From contig CAKUXT010000018.1 of assembly GCA_934700375.1 (NCBI GenBank), forward strand, positions 1-16,997: a stretch of DNA of 16,997 nt, given 5' to 3'. Under the pieces are notes generated by a model. That model was not told the origin of the DNA, did no database searches, and worked only from the letters and a program-made list of their open reading frames with translations. Shown here piece after piece: positions 14,696 through 16,997 of the stretch; the first letter of the stretch is position 1; each line of letters starts with the position of its first letter. A program made the translations under genes and the position numbers. Origin of the DNA: an uncultured Bacilli bacterium (GTDB taxonomy: Bacteria > Bacillota_I > Bacilli_A > RFN20 > CAG-288).

Positions 14696-15082
14696 TTAGT
14701 TATCTTTTGTATAGGTTTCAACCAAGAAGGCAACAGTGGCTGCAATCTTTTTCTTGTTCTCTTCAGGAAGATCTTTGATGGTATCGTTGATATCGATGAG
14801 ATACTTATCGATCTGCATTGTCGAAATATAGGAGTGAATATCCTGTTCAACTCCGGAATCATCACCGCTCTGGTAATTGACTCTTGTTTTTCTTCCGACA
14901 AGGAAATCAAGCGAGACATCGAAAATATCTGCGAAACGAATCAGAGTCTGAATGTTAGGCTCGATTCTCCCAATTTCATAATCTGAGATGTTGTACTGCC
15001 TTAAATGCATTTTCTTTGCCAACTCTGCTTGGGTAAGACCGGCTTTGCGTCTAAGGAATCTTAGGTTATCCTTTAATTTCAT
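14696..15082 (-). CDS. XRE-family transcriptional repressor
   Basis: This 128-residue DNA-binding regulator has an N-terminal HTH_3 (Cro/CI-type) domain at residues 5-60: NLRFLRRKAGLTQAELAKKM, YNISDYEIGRIEPNIQTL and FADIFDVSLDFLVG, the classic five-helix pattern. The ~65-residue tail is helical and acidic, ending KKKIAATVAFLVETYTKDN, probably for dimerisation. On the minus strand a good ribosome site (TAGAGGAT, plus-strand 15089-15096) precedes the ATG, and a TTGACA-17-TAAAAT promoter lies just upstream. An inverted repeat overlaps that promoter, so self-repression is likely. It is divergent from rbgA and convergent with the CarD-like gene. Many such single-domain regulators sit alone in Bacilli chromosomes; the regulated gene set cannot be read here. 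Confidence 0.88.
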   Translation of the reverse strand: MKLKDNLRFLRRKAGLTQAELAKKMHLRQYNISDYEIGRIEPNIQTLIRFADIFDVSLDFLVGRKTRVNYQSGDDSGVEQDIHSYISTMQIDKYLIDINDTIKDLPEENKKKIAATVAFLVETYTKDN

Positions 15083-15096
15083 ATTCTAATCCTCTA

Positions 15097-15131
15097 TTGA
15101 CAATTTTAGTATTCTGTACGAATTGTGTCAA
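15097..15131. promoter_or_regulatory. Inverted repeat overlapping the XRE promoter, candidate operator
   Basis: TTGACAATT (15097-15105) faces AATTGTGTCAA (15121-15131), complementary except for a 2-base bulge, across a 15-base centre. One arm is the -35 box of the regulator gene and the other lies at its transcription start, so a bound dimer would block the promoter. Binding by the neighbouring XRE protein is inferred. Confidence 0.45.
15103..15131 (-). promoter_or_regulatory. Sigma-A promoter of the XRE regulator
   Basis: On the minus strand, TTGACA (15126-15131) is a perfect -35 box and TAAAAT (15103-15108) a one-mismatch -10 box, 17 bases apart. The transcript would begin near 15096, giving a very short leader. 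Confidence 0.8.
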
Positions 15132-15149
15132 CCTGTTTTTTTACATTTA

Positions 15150-15155
15150 TATAAT
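15150..15155 (+). promoter_or_regulatory. Possible -10 box for rbgA-rnhB
   Basis: A perfect TATAAT lies 60 bases before the rbgA ATG, but no -35 sits at the right distance and the region is AT-rich. Treat as weak. The stretch from here to the ATG has no visible Shine-Dalgarno sequence. Confidence 0.3.
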
Positions 15156-15215
15156 AAAATTGTTTTTTCAGGTTCTAAATTGCATTTACACTATAAAAAT
15201 TATATCATTTTTCAT

Positions 15216-16064
15216 ATGTCAAGTATTAATGAAATCAATTGGTTCCCCGGTCACATGAGGAAAGCCATCAATAGAATTCAAGAAAAACTTAAGCAATGTG
15301 ACGGCGTAATCGAAATAGGAGATGCGCGTGCGCCATTTTCCTCTTTTCCCGATTATTTGGACAAATTGACCGAAGGAAAGGTAAAAGTTTTCGTTTTTTC
15401 CAAAGTTGATTTGGCCGATCCAAGTATTCTTCAAGGCCAGATGACCAGAATGAGAGAGAAAGGAATCGAACCTTTCTGTTATGATCTCAGAGACAAGAAA
15501 AGCGGAAAAGAACTTTTGTCATATTTGGCTTCTGTCAGAACGAGTCAGGATAACCGTTATCTGAAATTAGGCTTCCCGCTCCCGATAAAACGCTTTATTG
15601 TACTAGGTATTCCTAATGTCGGAAAGTCAACCTTTATCAATTCTTTGGCTGGAAAAAAGAAGGCGGCTGTCGAAAACAGACCTGGCAAAACAAGAGCGGA
15701 GCAATTGATCCATGTGTCGGATAAGGTTTATATCTTTGATGCTCCAGGCATCCTTGAACCGAACTATGAGGACAAGACAGTCATCGCTAAACTTGCCTTA
15801 TTGGGTTCTGTCAAACAGGACATTCTTCCTCTGATCGCCTTAAGCGACTTCCTGCTTGATTTTCTCAAGACGCATTATATGGATAACCTCAAAGATAGAT
15901 TCCCGGTCGATTATTCTTTAAGCGATGAAGAAGTGTTCTCTCAGATTGCAGAAAAACGCAATCTCCTTCTTCCCGGCGGTCTTGCTGATAGTGAAAGAGC
16001 CCGTTATCTTCTTCTCTACGAATTCAGAAGCGGTGCTTTAGGAAGGATATCATTGGATGAATAA
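15216..16064 (+). CDS. rbgA: Ribosome biogenesis GTPase RbgA (YlqF)
   Basis: This 282-residue cytoplasmic GTPase needed for late assembly of the 50S subunit has exactly the length of Bacillus subtilis RbgA. It shows the circularly permuted GTPase order that marks this family: N-terminal INWFPGHMRKA, then the G4 motif SKVD (62-65), then G1 GIPNVGKST (131-139), the G2 threonine in PGKTRAEQ (Thr159) and G3 DAPG (175-178, usually DTPG). A C-terminal helical (ANTAR-like) domain follows. The open frame goes back to 15123, but family alignment starts at MSSINEINWFPGH, so ATG 15216 is chosen; there is no clear ribosome site. The last 8 bases overlap rnhB. The order rbgA-rnhB-dprA is conserved in Bacilli. 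Confidence 0.95.
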   Translation: MSSINEINWFPGHMRKAINRIQEKLKQCDGVIEIGDARAPFSSFPDYLDKLTEGKVKVFVFSKVDLADPSILQGQMTRMREKGIEPFCYDLRDKKSGKELLSYLASVRTSQDNRYLKLGFPLPIKRFIVLGIPNVGKSTFINSLAGKKKAAVENRPGKTRAEQLIHVSDKVYIFDAPGILEPNYEDKTVIAKLALLGSVKQDILPLIALSDFLLDFLKTHYMDNLKDRFPVDYSLSDEEVFSQIAEKRNLLLPGGLADSERARYLLLYEFRSGALGRISLDE

Positions 16065-16701
16065 TTCTTTGTTTGAATTTGATAAGAAGCAGAGAAAAGA
16101 CAATCATGTGACCATGATTGCCGGCTTTGATGAGGCTGGAAGAGGCCCTCTTGCAGGACCTGTCAGCTGTGCGGGTGTCGTTCTCCCTCCCGATTATGAA
16201 AACGACCTCATCAATGACAGCAAGAAGCTGACCGATAAGGAAAGAAGGATTCTCTTTGAAGAGATAAAGGAAAAAGCGATTGCTTATTCTGTCATACTCG
16301 TTCCTGTGAAGACAATCGACGAGATCAATATTCTTGAAGCTGACCGCCTTGGCATGGAGACTTGTCTTACAGAGCTTTTGAAAAAGGTCGATGTCGAATA
16401 TCTGATCACCGATTATATGAAGCTTCACACTGCACTTCCTACCTTGGCTATCGCCAAAGGAGATGCGACATCTATCTCTGTCGCTGCCGCTTCAATCCTT
16501 GCCAAAGTGACAAGAGATGACTATATGATCGAATTGGACAAGAAGTATCCGGAATATCAGTTCAAGAAGAACAAGGGATACGGAACAAAGGCTCATCTGG
16601 AGGCTTTGAAGAAGAACGGATATATTGAAGGCGTCCATCGTCTGACTTTTGAACCTGTCAAAAGCATGGTCAATCATACTGAACAATTGAAACTGTTCTG
16701 A
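16057..16701 (+). CDS. rnhB: Ribonuclease HII
   Basis: This 214-residue enzyme cuts the RNA of RNA-DNA hybrids and removes single ribonucleotides from DNA. All four metal-binding acids are present: Asp25 and Glu26 in AGFDEAGRGPLAGP, Asp119 in YLITDYMK, and Asp136 in KGDATSISVAAASILAKVTRD (motif shown in part; the ASILAKVTRD block is diagnostic). The position of Asp119 in ITDYMK differs from the commoner IDGN, but the acid is kept. The motif near the C-terminus, NKGYGTKAHLEALKKNG, is also typical. The start overlaps rbgA by 8 bases, with GGAAGGA at 16041-16047 as ribosome site 9 bases upstream. Length is slightly short but complete compared with ~255 in B. subtilis. Confidence 0.96.
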   Translation: MNNSLFEFDKKQRKDNHVTMIAGFDEAGRGPLAGPVSCAGVVLPPDYENDLINDSKKLTDKERRILFEEIKEKAIAYSVILVPVKTIDEINILEADRLGMETCLTELLKKVDVEYLITDYMKLHTALPTLAIAKGDATSISVAAASILAKVTRDDYMIELDKKYPEYQFKKNKGYGTKAHLEALKKNGYIEGVHRLTFEPVKSMVNHTEQLKLF

Positions 16702-16716
16702 ATTTTTTTGTTTTTT

Positions 16717-16756
16717 GCCTCCTTTGAACAAATATTTATTTGAAGGAGGCTTTTTT
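16717..16756 (+). terminator. Terminator-like hairpin between rnhB and dprA, overlapping the dprA ribosome site
   Basis: Perfect 8-base arms GCCTCCTT (16717-16724) and AAGGAGGC (16743-16750) are reinforced by an inner stem CAAAT/ATTTG (16729-16733, 16738-16742), followed by TTTTTT (16751-16756). It has the full form of an intrinsic terminator. A weaker hairpin, GAACA/TGTTC (16681-16685, 16694-16698), followed by a T-run at 16703-16709, lies at the end of rnhB. Confidence 0.8.
16743..16749 (+). promoter_or_regulatory. dprA: Ribosome binding site of dprA, inside the hairpin arm
   Basis: AAGGAGG is a perfect Shine-Dalgarno sequence, 8 bases before ATG 16758. It forms the 3' arm of the terminator-like hairpin, so it would be hidden whenever that hairpin forms in the mRNA. 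Confidence 0.8.
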
Positions 16757-16757
16757 C

Positions 16758-16997
16758 ATGCCGCTAAATGCAAGAGACGTATTGCTCACACTGTCATATC
16801 TCAAAGCCGGAGACTGGAAAGAGATGTATACGAGCATCAAGAACAAAGAGAAACTTAGGGATGAGGATATCATCAAAGCGAAGAAAGAGACCAAAGCCGG
16901 ATTTCTGTCTGTTGTCGATGATGATTATCCTACCTGTTTCAAACATCTCTATAATCCCCCTCTCCTTTTATATTATTACGGAAATCTGTCTTTGCTG
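16758..16997 (+). CDS. dprA: DNA-processing protein DprA (Smf), N-terminal part, cut by window edge
   Basis: Eighty codons are visible and the frame is still open at the right edge. In the family DprA loads RecA on incoming single-stranded DNA during natural transformation, and is also kept in non-competent bacteria. The visible part begins MPLNARDVLLTLSYLKAG and reaches the conserved entry to the Rossmann domain, FLSVVDDDYPTCFKHLYNPPLLLYYYGNLS (residues ~49-78; the conserved core is DDDYP and PPLLLYYYGN). This matches the YP...L..I.dPP.vLf.kG pattern of DprA. The nucleotide- and DNA-binding core lies outside the window. The start follows the strong ribosome site at 16743-16749. Its position after rnhB matches the usual Bacilli order rnhB-dprA-topA. 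Confidence 0.9.
   Translation, partial: MPLNARDVLLTLSYLKAGDWKEMYTSIKNKEKLRDEDIIKAKKETKAGFLSVVDDDYPTCFKHLYNPPLLLYYYGNLSLL

Noticed and set aside
15123..15215. Longer N-terminus for RbgA
   Set aside because: The family begins at INWFPGHM and ATG 15216 gives exactly 282 residues; the upstream part crosses the divergent promoter region.
1..16997. CRISPR array, insertion sequence or mycoplasma UGA recoding
   Set aside because: No spaced direct repeats or transposase genes were seen. TGA ends several genes at the expected family boundary and no TGA interrupts a conserved domain.

Overview
The window looks like chromosome of a low-GC Gram-positive bacterium of the Bacilli, on a branch near the Mollicutes (for example an uncultured Erysipelotrichia- or Acholeplasma-like gut lineage). 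Evidence: the conserved order rbgA (ylqF) - rnhB - dprA, strong AAGGAGG-type ribosome binding sites, TTGACA/TATAAT promoters, four short Gram-positive-style lipoprotein signals, and a nuclease-plus-ABC-transporter operon that I recall as typical of mycoplasmas (MG186-MG189). TGA is an ordinary stop codon (it ends the left permease, the MalF-like permease, the second RDD protein and rnhB at family-expected places), so this is not a UGA=Trp mycoplasma. The species is inferred, not identified.

Layout. (1) 1-2546, plus strand: the tail of an ABC importer operon: C-terminus of a MalG-like permease, a large solute-binding lipoprotein and a small zinc-ribbon membrane protein, closed by a terminator. 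(2) 2646-4842: two overlapping RDD-family membrane genes with unusually large predicted extracytoplasmic loops. (3) 4868-13551: the main operon. A good promoter with an AT-rich palindrome just downstream drives a MalK-like ATPase with a ~120-residue insertion, a MalF-like permease, a MalG-like permease with a ~175-residue charged N-terminal extension, a solute-binding lipoprotein, a lipoprotein nuclease of the staphylococcal-nuclease (SNase) fold with an OB-fold behind it, a small two-helix membrane protein and a lipoprotein with Ig-like and OB-like segments. A strong terminator closes it. (4) 13589-13761: a complete tRNA-Ser(GCT) with its own promoter and terminator. (5) 14022-15131: a CarD/CdnL-like RNA polymerase-binding protein and, convergent to it, an XRE-family repressor. 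(6) 15216-16997: rbgA, rnhB and the start of dprA.

Working together. The most interesting unit is region 3. A surface-anchored, catalytically intact SNase would cut external nucleic acid. OB-fold domains could hold it, the solute-binding lipoprotein would pass products to the two permeases, and the modified ATPase would drive uptake. This suggests a nucleic-acid scavenging importer rather than a plain sugar transporter. The permeases, binding proteins and small two-helix proteins of regions 1 and 3 are paralogous, so the left operon may be a sister system for another substrate. The substrate assignment is inference from gene content; catalytic residues, operon spacing and paralogy are read directly from the sequence.
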